This document shows, one piece after another, positions 25,866-34,500 of a stretch of DNA of 64,000 nucleotides. The notes under the pieces are model-generated. The model had not been told where the DNA came from, made no database searches, and was given only the letters and a program-made list of their open reading frames with translations. The translations under genes were made by a program, and so were the position numbers. How positions within the stretch are numbered: the first letter of the stretch is position 1; the number at the start of each line of letters is the position of its first letter. Source of the DNA: Rhodoferax_B sp049316285 (GTDB lineage Bacteria > Pseudomonadota > Gammaproteobacteria > Burkholderiales > Burkholderiaceae_C); NCBI RefSeq assembly GCF_049316285.1, contig NZ_JBMOXA010000012.1, forward strand, positions 124,001 to 188,000. Reading direction: 5' to 3'.

Positions 25866-27752
25866 TTACGTTTTGAGGAAACCGGTGGAGAACCACGGCA
25901 CAGCGGCCACCAGCAGCAGGCCCACGAGCAGCGCCGCCATATAGCCCCAGATGTATTTCATGCCTTCGGTGGGCTCGACCTTGCTGACCGCGCAGGCGCC
26001 GTAGTAACCCACACCAATCGGCGGCGCGAACAGGCCTATGCCCATCGCAAAAATCACCACCATGGCGTAGTGCACTTCATGCACACCCACGGCCTTGGCA
26101 ATGGGGAACAGCAGCGGGCCAAACAACACGATGGCGGGAATGCCTTCGAGCACACAACCCAGCACGATGAAAGCGACGATGGACACCGCCAGGAAGCCGT
26201 AGCTGCCGCCCGGAAGCGACGCCATGATCTTGGCCAGATCGGTGGAAAAACCCGACTGCGTGAGGCCCCAGGCCATGGCCGTGGCACAGCCCACGATGAG
26301 CATGATGGCGCCCGACAGGGAAGCGGTTTCGATCAGCATGGGGCGCAGGCGGCGCCAGTCGAACTGGCGGTAGAAGATCAGCCCGGCCAGCACCGAATAC
26401 ACCACACCTATGGTCGACACCTCGGTGGCCGTGGCCACCCCTTCAACCACCGCCGCGCGGATCACAAACGGCAAGGCCACCGCTGGCAGCGCCACCCAGA
26501 ACAGCCGGGCGATTTCGCGTTTGGGCACACGTTGGATGCCGCTCAGATCTTCATTGCGGTAACGCCACCACACCACCGAACAAAGGCACAGGCCCAGCAC
26601 CACGGCGGGCAACATGCCGCCGGTGAACAGCGCCGCAATCGACACCCCGGTGACCGAACCAATGGTGATGAGCACGATGGACGGCGGAATGGTTTCGGTC
26701 TGCGCGCCGGTGGCCGAAAGCAGCGCCACCAGGTCGCCGGGCTTGGCGCCGCGTTTTTTCATCTCGGGGAACAACACCGGCGCAATCGCCGCCATGTCGG
26801 CGATCTTCGAGCCGGAGATGCCGGAGATCAGATACATGGCGCCGATCAACACATACGACAGGCCGCCGCGCACATGGCCCAGCAGGCTGGCCAGGAAGCC
26901 AATCATGGCACGCGCCATGCCGGTCATCTCGATCAACGCACCCAGGAAGATGAACAGCGGCACCGCCAACAGGATGAGGTGCGACATGCCTTCGTCCAGG
27001 CGGCCCACCATCACCAGCATGGGGGTTTGTGTGGTCAGCGCCAGATAACCAAACGTGGCCAGTGCAAACGAGAACGCAATCGGCACACCGGCGAACACAC
27101 AGCCCGCCACCACACACACAAAAAACACAATCAGGTTGAGTTTGCCCAGGCTGGCAAACACCGGCTGCGCCAGCCAGAACGCCGCCACCAGCGCGGCGGT
27201 GACGCCCACGGCCACGGCAATCTGCCGCAGCGTGCTGAGTTTGAACAGCCGCAGCAGCGCCGCCAGCATCATCAGCAACATGCCCGCAGGAATGGCCGAG
27301 GCGCGCCAGGCGTTGCTGATCTCCAGTGCGGGCGTGATGATGAAGTGTTCTTCTTCGGCGTATTCGTAGGCCGGCCACAACACCAGCGCCAGAAAGGCCA
27401 GGGCGGCGGTGATGGCCACCGCATCCAGCATGGCGCGCGTGCCGGGCTTGGCACTGTTCACCAGTGCGGCCATGCGCATGTGTTCACCCCGGCGCAAGGC
27501 CACCACGGCGCCCAGCATGGACAGCCACAGGAACAGGATGGAGGCCAGTTCATCCGACCACACCAGCGGCGCGTGGAACACATAACGCGCCACCACACCG
27601 GCGAACAGCACCACGATCTCGACCAGCACAATGGCCGCCGCCGCCGACTCCATCACCACACCAAAACCCTGGTCCAGCCGGCGTGCAAGCGGGCTGAACG
27701 GATTGGCTGGCGGGGCGTTTTTTTCTAGCGCGGGATCAGAGGGCAGGGACAT
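25866..27752 (-). CDS. Fused TRAP transporter permease (DctQ-DctM)
   Basis: A 628-residue membrane protein. Residues about 25-180 are a DctQ-like small subunit with four helices (V-A-R-Y-V-F-H-A-P-L-V-W-S-D-E-L). The remainder is a DctM-like large subunit (from about 200) with G-V-P-I-A-F-S-F-A-L, G-S-K-I-A-D-M-A-A-I-A-P-V and P-P-I-G-V-G-Y-Y. With the DctP protein encoded upstream it should drive Na+-coupled uptake of an organic or sugar acid. No strong ribosome site is seen before the ATG. Confidence 0.92.
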   Translation of the reverse strand: MSLPSDPALEKNAPPANPFSPLARRLDQGFGVVMESAAAAIVLVEIVVLFAGVVARYVFHAPLVWSDELASILFLWLSMLGAVVALRRGEHMRMAALVNSAKPGTRAMLDAVAITAALAFLALVLWPAYEYAEEEHFIITPALEISNAWRASAIPAGMLLMMLAALLRLFKLSTLRQIAVAVGVTAALVAAFWLAQPVFASLGKLNLIVFFVCVVAGCVFAGVPIAFSFALATFGYLALTTQTPMLVMVGRLDEGMSHLILLAVPLFIFLGALIEMTGMARAMIGFLASLLGHVRGGLSYVLIGAMYLISGISGSKIADMAAIAPVLFPEMKKRGAKPGDLVALLSATGAQTETIPPSIVLITIGSVTGVSIAALFTGGMLPAVVLGLCLCSVVWWRYRNEDLSGIQRVPKREIARLFWVALPAVALPFVIRAAVVEGVATATEVSTIGVVYSVLAGLIFYRQFDWRRLRPMLIETASLSGAIMLIVGCATAMAWGLTQSGFSTDLAKIMASLPGGSYGFLAVSIVAFIVLGCVLEGIPAIVLFGPLLFPIAKAVGVHEVHYAMVVIFAMGIGLFAPPIGVGYYGACAVSKVEPTEGMKYIWGYMAALLVGLLLVAAVPWFSTGFLKT

Positions 27753-27810
27753 GGCGCGGGGGTACTTTCACGGGTGTGATCGAGGTCATCAAACAGACAA
27801 GGCGGCGGCG

Positions 27811-27830
27811 GGGCGCTTGACCAAGCGCCC
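27811..27830 (-). other. Hairpin between dctP-type and permease genes
   Basis: A perfect 8-bp stem (GGGCGCTT / AAGCGCCC) with a four-base loop, 29 bp after the binding-protein stop and 58 bp before the permease start. It lacks a T-run. A stabilising hairpin that favours more binding protein than permease is inferred. Confidence 0.55.
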
Positions 27831-27859
27831 ACTGCCGCAAGCCAGCGAAGCAGCAGCAG

Positions 27860-28879
27860 TTAAGCCAGCTTGCCCACGGCTTTTTCGAGCAGGGCCCAGG
27901 CTTCGTCGCCGAAACGGCCCTTCCACTCGCCGTAGAAACCGGCTTCGCGCAGCTTGGCGCGGAAGCTGTCGGCCGTGGGGCGGTTGATGCTCAGGCCCTT
28001 GGCCTGCAGGTCGCCGACCACCGATTCGTTGAGCTTCTTGATGTCTTCGCGCTGGGCCAGGCCGGCGTCGTTGATGGCGGCCGAGACAATGGTCTTGAGG
28101 TCGGCCGGCAGGCGTTCCCAGGTGCGGCCGTTGGCGATGAACCAGTAGCCGTCCCAGATGTGATTGGTGAGCGAGCAGTACTTCTGCACCTCATACAGCT
28201 TGGCCACCTGGATGATGGGCAGCGGGTTTTCTTGCGCATCGACAATCTTGGTCTGCAGCGAAGAGTAGACCTCGCTGAACTGCAGGCTGGTGGGCGCGGC
28301 GCCCAGGCCCTTGAACATGCTGATGGACAGCGGGCTCACCGGCACACGGATCTTCAGGCCGTCCAGGTCTTTGGCGGTGCTCACCGGCGCCTTGCTGCTG
28401 GTGGTTTGGCGGAAGCCGTTGTCCCACATCTTTTCAAACGTGTGCAGGCGCATCTTGGCAATCGCCGCACGCACGTGGGCGCCCAGACCACCGTCCATCG
28501 CGCCCCACACCTGGTTGTAGTCGGAGAACGCAAAACCCACGGCGTTGATCGCGGCCACCGGCACCAGCGTGGCGATCACCAGGGCGGATGGGGTGAAGAA
28601 GTCGATGCCGCCCGAGCGCACCTGCGACAGCATGTCGGTGTCACCGCCGAGCTGGTTGTTCGGGAAGATCTTGATGTCTACACGACCCTTGGTTTCCTTC
28701 AGGATGCGGTCCATCGCTTCTTGCGCGCGGATGTTCAGCGGGTGGGTGACGGGCAGGTTGTTGCCGTACTTCAGCGTGAACTCGGCCGTTTGCGCCATGA
28801 CCGGCAAGGCGCCCGCAACCCCGGCGACGGGAACGGCGGACAAGGTACGCAACAGGCTGCGGCGGGTGACTTGGGTCAT
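27860..28879 (-). CDS. TRAP transporter substrate-binding protein (DctP type)
   Basis: A 339-residue periplasmic protein. The N-terminus has a twin-arginine-like leader (T-R-R-S-L-L-R-T) ending near V-M-A-Q. The DctP core contains L-K-Y-G-N-N-L-P-V-T-H-P, I-F-P-N-N-Q-L-G-G-D (family signature), and the conserved Arg in L-D-G-L-K-I-R-V-P. It captures the substrate for the fused permease. The ATG at 28879 follows AGGAGA. The divergent LacI gene starts 135 bp away. Confidence 0.92.
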   Translation of the reverse strand: MTQVTRRSLLRTLSAVPVAGVAGALPVMAQTAEFTLKYGNNLPVTHPLNIRAQEAMDRILKETKGRVDIKIFPNNQLGGDTDMLSQVRSGGIDFFTPSALVIATLVPVAAINAVGFAFSDYNQVWGAMDGGLGAHVRAAIAKMRLHTFEKMWDNGFRQTTSSKAPVSTAKDLDGLKIRVPVSPLSISMFKGLGAAPTSLQFSEVYSSLQTKIVDAQENPLPIIQVAKLYEVQKYCSLTNHIWDGYWFIANGRTWERLPADLKTIVSAAINDAGLAQREDIKKLNESVVGDLQAKGLSINRPTADSFRAKLREAGFYGEWKGRFGDEAWALLEKAVGKLA

Positions 28880-28908
28880 GGTGTCTCCTAATGAAATGTT
28901 GATGCGTT

Positions 28909-28918
28909 TTGATGCATC
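28909..28918. promoter_or_regulatory. Candidate LacI-family operator
   Basis: TGATGCATCA is a perfect 10-bp palindrome with a central CpG-less core, 30 bp upstream of the TRAP binding-protein start in the divergent region with the LacI gene. The symmetric even-length dyad fits a LacI-type site. It is assigned by symmetry and position only. Confidence 0.4.
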
Positions 28919-29014
28919 ATTTGTCTTGGTTTATCTGCTTTTCGTCTTGCAAGATGCCGAACAATATGGATTCATACGGCTAATGTCAAACTTAAAAATG
29001 ATGGAATTTGATGT

Positions 29015-30085
29015 ATGAATACGGGTAAACCCGCGCCGTTTGCTGCAACCAAGGCCGCCCTGTTGCCCGATGTGGCGCGGCTTGCAGGCGTCTCTACCGC
29101 CACCGTGGACCGCGTGCTCAACCGCCGCCCCGGTGTACGCCCGGCCACCGTGGAGCGTGTGCTCAAGGCCGCCGCCGAACTCAAGTACCTGCCCGAAAAC
29201 GACCTCTACGCCGCGCTGGCACCGCAGCCCATGCGCTTGGCGTTTTTGCTGCCCGCCGGCACCAACCGCTTCATCCGCATGATGGGCGACACCGTGGGTT
29301 ATCTGCACGAACACTGGGCGCCCTACAACGTGCGTTGCCACGTCGACTACATCGAAAGCTTCAACCCCGAAGAACTCGCGCGCAGCGTGCTGCGCGCGGG
29401 CGAACGTGCCGATGGTGTGGCCTTCATGGCACTGGAACACCCAGCGGTGCGTGAGGCGGTGAACAGCCTGGCCGAACGCAAGGTGCCCACGGTGACCTTG
29501 ATCTCCGACATCTCCAACACCCTGCGCACCGCCTATGTGGGGCTGGACAACCGCGCCGCCGGCCGCACCGCCGCCTACCTCATAGGCCGCTTCATCGGCC
29601 CACGCGCCAACCACACCACCGCCAAGGTGGCCATGATTGCGGGCAGCCTGAGCTACCGCGCACACGAGGAACGCGAGGCCGGTTTTCTGCAACTGTTCCA
29701 GGAGCAGTTTCCGGGCATTGAAGTGGTCGGCCTGCGCGAAGGCCACGACGATGCACGCAAGAACTACGAACAGATGAAGGTGCTGCTGGAACAACACCCC
29801 GATCTGGCCGGCATCTACAACATCGGCGGTGCATCAGACGGTGTAGGCCGTGCATTGGAAGAGGCCGGCCTGGAGCACAAGGTCGTGTTCGTTGGCCACG
29901 GCCTCTCGCCCGACACCCGTGCGCTGCTGATACGCGGCAGCATGGACGCGGTGATCACCCAAAGCCCACAAACGGCGATGACCAGCTGTGTGCGCATCTT
30001 CACCAATGTGCGCGATGGGCTGGAGCCGCTGGGGGGGGTGGAAGTGGCGCGCAGCCAGGTGATTTTTAGAGAGAACTTGCCTTAG
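29015..30085 (+). CDS. LacI family transcriptional regulator
   Basis: A 356-residue regulator. The helix-turn-helix and hinge (about 16-70) read L-P-D-V-A-R-L-A-G-V-S-T-A-T-V-D-R-V-L-N. A periplasmic-binding-protein-like domain with D-x-N-R-A-A-G-R-T-A-A-Y-L-I (about 175) covers the rest, similar to the RbsB-type regulators. It is divergent from the TRAP/RuBisCO-like operon and most likely represses it until the sugar acid or its derivative binds. Confidence 0.9.
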   Translation: MNTGKPAPFAATKAALLPDVARLAGVSTATVDRVLNRRPGVRPATVERVLKAAAELKYLPENDLYAALAPQPMRLAFLLPAGTNRFIRMMGDTVGYLHEHWAPYNVRCHVDYIESFNPEELARSVLRAGERADGVAFMALEHPAVREAVNSLAERKVPTVTLISDISNTLRTAYVGLDNRAAGRTAAYLIGRFIGPRANHTTAKVAMIAGSLSYRAHEEREAGFLQLFQEQFPGIEVVGLREGHDDARKNYEQMKVLLEQHPDLAGIYNIGGASDGVGRALEEAGLEHKVVFVGHGLSPDTRALLIRGSMDAVITQSPQTAMTSCVRIFTNVRDGLEPLGGVEVARSQVIFRENLP

Positions 30086-30638
30086 GGGTTGGGGGTGCGG
30101 GGGGAGGAGTGATTTGCGCGGATGGCTGCTGCAGGCTGGTCTGAGACATTGGGCCGCTCACCGGGAATGGCGGCGGCCGCTCAAAGCGGTCAATCGCCAG
30201 CTGCAGTCTAGATCGTCTGCAGCACATCCAACACCGGTCAGTCGACCGCTGCCCGCCGAGTCGTGGCTCACGAGGGACTTCTTGCGCCCTGGGTCATCGG
30301 CTGTACCCGAACCACTTCAGCCATCACGCTGGCTCGACGAACTCGCGCTGACGGCGGGGTTAGGTTGTTTGCCTGCGTAACTACTCGATATCGGTTTGCC
30401 ATCACGATCATTAACAAGGCGCGTCAGTTCGATGGCGTATTGACAGAGCTATCCGCCTGAATTCAACTTTAGTTTTGAATGATTGTTAGGAAGTTATCCG
30501 CCGCCACATTTGTCAGTATGACCACTCCGCTGGTCTCGTTCGGCACACTGAGCCAGACTGGGTCTACGGAGTAGATTAGATTACGAGCCAGTCAAAGTTT
30601 GATACCCAACTAGGTCAGCGATGCACCAGGAGGAATAT
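30086..30638. other. Gene-free stretch, 5' flank of an atypical patch
   Basis: No convincing gene. Base composition becomes more mixed and AT-richer towards 30500. It contains many short GCGGTC/GACCGC words and a 12-base word CTCAAAGCGGTC (30180-30191) that recurs inverted at 31741-31752, on the far side of the orphan gene. An 88-residue frame at 30114-30380 has no ribosome site and no recognisable protein character. Confidence 0.5.
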
Positions 30639-31628
30639 ATGTTCCATGAAGCAAACAAGGCTCAGCAGATCACGGCGACCGCCCTGACTTTCGGAGTCGA
30701 GGATCAGACAACAAAGTCGGCTGCATTGCTATTTAAATACGTTACGCCATTAATAAACTCAACCGGCATTCCTTTCGAACTGATTCCACCGTTTTTGGCG
30801 CATTCCGAGAGTTTGACTGGATTCCGGGATATCGAACATTCCATTCTTGAAGCGCTCTTTTTGTCAGGATACGAATCACTGATTGAAAAAAAAATGGAAA
30901 TGGTTGGATATGACGGTCACCCCATCTATCAGTTTTACCATCGCCGCCCCGGAAAAGACGAAGAAATAGATACGTGCATCGCGTCACTCGTAAATTCAAA
31001 TGCGCCGCTCCCCGTAGATTTCGAGGATACGCATGAACGTACATTCAGAGACTTTCTGTTCTCTGTTAATTTCAAGTCGGCAAGTGCAAGCGCCTTCGGC
31101 TTCGACCTTCTTGGTGAAGCAGACAAGGATACCAACGATGTGTTGGTGACACTGGTTGATGTTCCTTGGGTTAACTTATCGACCACCCCATGGGCACAAA
31201 TCATGGAATTCAGAAAGGACACCGATGCGGTTGATAAGTTCAGGGCCTTCCGCCAATTCGTGAGACAGAACTATAGCGGTAAGAGTCCGACGTTCATTGA
31301 AGACGATCTACTGACACGCTTGCGCCAATTCGAAGCGATCCGCAAGAAGCACGGGTTTGAGCTTCAAAATTCAGTCGTGCGTTCTGTATTGAATTCGAAA
31401 TACATCGCAGCCGGAGGGCTGGGTGGAATCATGGCTTGGCTTTTCGGCAATATTCCGGATAGTGGTATTGCTGGAAGCGCCGCTCTACTGGCTGGCGTTG
31501 CAGTTGAGGTCGCAAACGTCGGACTCACAGTGCGCTCTGCGAACTTCGAGCTAAAGCAGAAGATTGATGGCGCCGAACTGAGTTATGTGATTGCCGCCCG
31601 AGATAGGTTGGGAGCGAAAATTTCTTGA
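30639..31628 (+). CDS. Hypothetical protein, atypical composition
   Basis: A 329-residue protein I do not recognise. AGGAGG seven bases before the ATG at 30639 is the best ribosome site in this part of the window, so translation is likely. Visible features are an acidic N-terminal two thirds, a W-A-Q-I-M-E-F-R-K-D motif near 193, a basic/acidic helical region (205-255), a glycine-rich hydrophobic segment (about 268-300) that could be membrane-inserting, and a charged tail. Codon use and GC are clearly lower than its neighbours, and it stands alone between non-coding flanks, so recent transfer is likely. Confidence 0.8.
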   Translation: MFHEANKAQQITATALTFGVEDQTTKSAALLFKYVTPLINSTGIPFELIPPFLAHSESLTGFRDIEHSILEALFLSGYESLIEKKMEMVGYDGHPIYQFYHRRPGKDEEIDTCIASLVNSNAPLPVDFEDTHERTFRDFLFSVNFKSASASAFGFDLLGEADKDTNDVLVTLVDVPWVNLSTTPWAQIMEFRKDTDAVDKFRAFRQFVRQNYSGKSPTFIEDDLLTRLRQFEAIRKKHGFELQNSVVRSVLNSKYIAAGGLGGIMAWLFGNIPDSGIAGSAALLAGVAVEVANVGLTVRSANFELKQKIDGAELSYVIAARDRLGAKIS

Positions 31629-32003
31629 TTGATCTTCCCACGCTATTTGCTTTGCCCGCTCTGGGTTTCCGAGCTAGTCGCGCCTATCAACCGAGTCGTC
31701 CGAAAGTCGGCCTCCTAGCTCACGAATGTGAAAAATCTTCGACCGCTTTGAGTCGAGGCTGCGCGGCCGAATAGTAGAGAAGTGGTCACTGGCGACGCGA
31801 GGACCGCCTCGTGAGAGTTCTACGACTGCAGTACCTCGTAAAGCAGCCAGCCGGACCATCGGCTGGTCGTCGGACCCAACGACCGCTTGCCGCCAGAAAG
31901 CGAGAGTATGCGCGGCGACGATCACTGATCGCAATCGCTGCAAATCAGTCCAAGCAAATTGCGCCACGCGCCCCGCGGCACCACAAACTCGATGAACACC
32001 CAT
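31629..32003. other. Gene-free stretch, 3' flank of the atypical patch
   Basis: No gene seen. It contains degenerate-looking sequence rich in GACCGC/CGGCC words, including the inverted partner GACCGCTTTGAG (31741-31752). Normal high-GC coding resumes at the cyclase stop (32004). No terminator with a clear T-run was found after the orphan gene. Confidence 0.5.
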
Positions 32004-34322
32004 TCATCCCACAGTTTCAACATCCTTCGCCACCTCAAACCGATTACGCCCCGCGTCCTTAGCCTCGTACAGCGCGGCGTCTGCTGCCTTCAGGAAGTCC
32101 TCGGGCGAAAGACCAGCAATTGGAACCCAGCTTGCAACACCAATGCTGAGCGACACCCATGGCGACACCGGTGATGCATCGTGGGGGATTTGTGCTGCTT
32201 GCACCGCTGCCACACAACGCTGTGCCACCACGGCCGCAGCCGCTGCGTCGCTGCCCGGCAGCAGCAGAGAGAACTCTTCGCCGCCGTAGCGCGCCACCAG
32301 TTCGCCCGAGCGTTTGACACATTTCTTCAGGATCTGCGCGACGCCGGCCAGCGCAGCGTCGCCGCCCTGGTGGCCGTAGTGGTCGTTGTATTTCTTGAAG
32401 TGGTCAATGTCTATCATCAACAGGCCCAGCGGCAAACCCTGCCGCGCGCAACGCTGCCATTCGTCGTGCAGGGTTTTGTCAAACAGGCGGCGGTTGCCCA
32501 CACCCGTCAGGCCATCGGTCACGGTGAGCAGTTCCAGCTGTTCGTTGACCCGCTTCAGCTCGAACTCTGCGGCCTTGCGTGCGTCCACGTCCCTGAAGGT
32601 CGCCATCACGCGCAGTGGCTCGTTCTTCGGCCCGCGCTCAATGGCTTCGGCACGCAGGTGCACCCACAGGTAATGCCCGTCGGCGTGACAGACTCGGTAC
32701 TCGATATCGGCGGTGGCCACTTCTGCTTTGAGCATCTTCTGCAGCACCAAATTCGTCTGTTCCACATCATCGGGATGGCGCAAGGCAATCCACTGCGGAA
32801 AGCTGAGCGCAACCGCGCCAGGCTTCAGGCCCAACACCTCATACGCACGGTCGTTGAACAACACCTCGTCGGTGGTCACGTGCCAGTCGACCAGCCCCAT
32901 ATTGCCGGTCTCCATGGCCAACGCCAGGCGCTGTTCTGAATCACGCAATGCGGCATCGGTCTGCATACGTTCGGTGATGTCCAGGTGGGTGCCCAGTATG
33001 CGCACCGGCGCGCCGTGCTGGTCGACCTCCATCACCAGGATGTGCGCCAATACCCAGATCACCCGGCCGTCTTTGTGCAGCATGCGGTGCATCACGCGAT
33101 AGGGCTTGAAGCTGGTTTTCAGATGCCCCTGAAAACCGACATAGACGGACTTCAAATCGTCGGGGTGCACCAGGCTTCGGCAGTGCTCAACAGACAGTTC
33201 CACCTCGCCGTAGCGGTAGCCCAGCATTTCCAGCTCTCTGTCGTTCACGGTCAGGGCGTTTAAATCCAGGCGCAGGTCCCACAGGCCCAGGCCGGCGCTC
33301 TCCAGACCAAACTCCAGGCGCAAAGCGTTCTCGCGCTCCAGCCGCGCGCGCTCCTGGGCGCCCAGGCTGGCGGTCTCGGCTCTTCGCTGCGCCAGAAAGA
33401 GGGCGGCCACACTGCCCACCGCGACCAGAACAAACAACGCCACACCCAACAAACGATTAACCTGCCAGCCCGCGTAGATGGCCGAGGGCTTGCGGCTCAG
33501 CTGCACCACCAACGGCGCGTCCATGCGCAGCGGCACCGGCGCTGCGGTGCGCAGCACCGTCATGCGTTCATCATCGGTTGCGCCCTCGAAGGTGGACTCT
33601 TCCCGGCCACTGGCCACGTGCTGGCTGAACAGCGACTTGCCGTCATGCAGATCACTGCCCAGCACCACTTCGTCGTGCCGCGCATCAACAAACACGCGGC
33701 CCGCGCTGTGCACCAGGCTGGCCTGCATGTCGGGGGCATAAAGCACCGCCTTGGCCAGGGTTTCAAAATATCTGGGATTGAGGCTGGCCGTGACGACGCC
33801 GGCGAACTTTCCGTTGTTGGCCAAAACGGCCTTGCTCAGATTGACCGAGTACACCCCATCTGCAGACCTGAAGGGCGGGCTCACATACATACGGCTGAGG
33901 TCGCGGTCTTTCTGCGGTACCGCGAAGTAGGCCAGGTCGCGAAAATTCTTGCCACGTTGCGCGGCCTGATCACTCAGGATGACGGTGCCGGTCGCATCCA
34001 GTACAGCGATGCCACGCACCGCCGGCATGGCCTCTGCCAAGGCCTTGAGCCTGGAAGATGCAGGAGGCGCCGCACCCGGGGTGTTGCCGACCAGCGCGTC
34101 CCCCAGGTCGGTCAGAGCGTTGTCCACCCCTTCAAACTGGCTCGCCAGGTTTTCGGCCAGGACACTCGCCTGTATCTGCAGGCGGCCGCTCTCCTCTTCG
34201 CTGAGGCGTATGTGAGCGAGGTACAACTGAAGAATGCCTAGCCCCAGCGTCAAACCCAGAAAAAAGCCCAGACCTGTCCATGCTTGCTTGAAAAACGTGT
34301 GGTTGTCTAAAGAACGTGTCAA
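32004..34322 (-). CDS. Membrane-bound dCache-PAS-PAS diguanylate cyclase
   Basis: A 772-residue protein. A transmembrane helix (about 15-36), a periplasmic dCache-like sensor (about 40-295), a second helix (about 300-323), two PAS/PAC domains (about 345-465 and 470-595), and a GGDEF domain (about 605-765) with G-G-E-E-F (680-684) follow in order. The position of the I-site reads R-S-G-E rather than R-x-x-D, so product inhibition may be weakened. It should make c-di-GMP in response to an external small molecule. It ends right at the boundary of the atypical patch. Confidence 0.92.
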   Translation of the reverse strand: MTRSLDNHTFFKQAWTGLGFFLGLTLGLGILQLYLAHIRLSEEESGRLQIQASVLAENLASQFEGVDNALTDLGDALVGNTPGAAPPASSRLKALAEAMPAVRGIAVLDATGTVILSDQAAQRGKNFRDLAYFAVPQKDRDLSRMYVSPPFRSADGVYSVNLSKAVLANNGKFAGVVTASLNPRYFETLAKAVLYAPDMQASLVHSAGRVFVDARHDEVVLGSDLHDGKSLFSQHVASGREESTFEGATDDERMTVLRTAAPVPLRMDAPLVVQLSRKPSAIYAGWQVNRLLGVALFVLVAVGSVAALFLAQRRAETASLGAQERARLERENALRLEFGLESAGLGLWDLRLDLNALTVNDRELEMLGYRYGEVELSVEHCRSLVHPDDLKSVYVGFQGHLKTSFKPYRVMHRMLHKDGRVIWVLAHILVMEVDQHGAPVRILGTHLDITERMQTDAALRDSEQRLALAMETGNMGLVDWHVTTDEVLFNDRAYEVLGLKPGAVALSFPQWIALRHPDDVEQTNLVLQKMLKAEVATADIEYRVCHADGHYLWVHLRAEAIERGPKNEPLRVMATFRDVDARKAAEFELKRVNEQLELLTVTDGLTGVGNRRLFDKTLHDEWQRCARQGLPLGLLMIDIDHFKKYNDHYGHQGGDAALAGVAQILKKCVKRSGELVARYGGEEFSLLLPGSDAAAAAVVAQRCVAAVQAAQIPHDASPVSPWVSLSIGVASWVPIAGLSPEDFLKAADAALYEAKDAGRNRFEVAKDVETVG

Positions 34323-34500
34323 CGGGGCTCCAGCGGAATCGGAAAAAAGGCATCAAGGGCGCTAGGGTCTGCACCTGCCCTCATGGTTTATCGGCGCGGA
34401 TCAATTCAACTTGACCATTGGCTATGCGGTACATCGCAGTCTGGCGGTTTTGCCACGTGGCGCGGGCTGGTCCTGGCGCGCCCATTCGGCCTGTTAACCG

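Noticed and set aside
26070..27728. 552-residue top-strand open frame opposite the TRAP permease
   Set aside because: His/Gln/Arg-rich antisense shadow of a clear membrane protein. The same applies to the frames at 5074-6867, 45335-47002 and 22958-24379.
28970..29020. ATTCATAC ... GTATGAAT inverted repeat in front of the LacI gene
   Set aside because: The arms are about 35 bp apart and one overlaps the start codon. The compact palindrome at 28909-28918 is the better operator candidate.
30114..30380. 88-residue open frame in front of the orphan gene
   Set aside because: No ribosome site, Arg/Pro-rich composition typical of non-coding GC-rich DNA, and no recognisable domain.
30400..30500. Integron attC-like site near the orphan gene (TTAACAAGGCG ... 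GTTAGGA)
   Set aside because: The end cores do not fit the RYYYAAC/GTTRRRY consensus at both sides and the internal arms do not pair well. No integrase gene is present.
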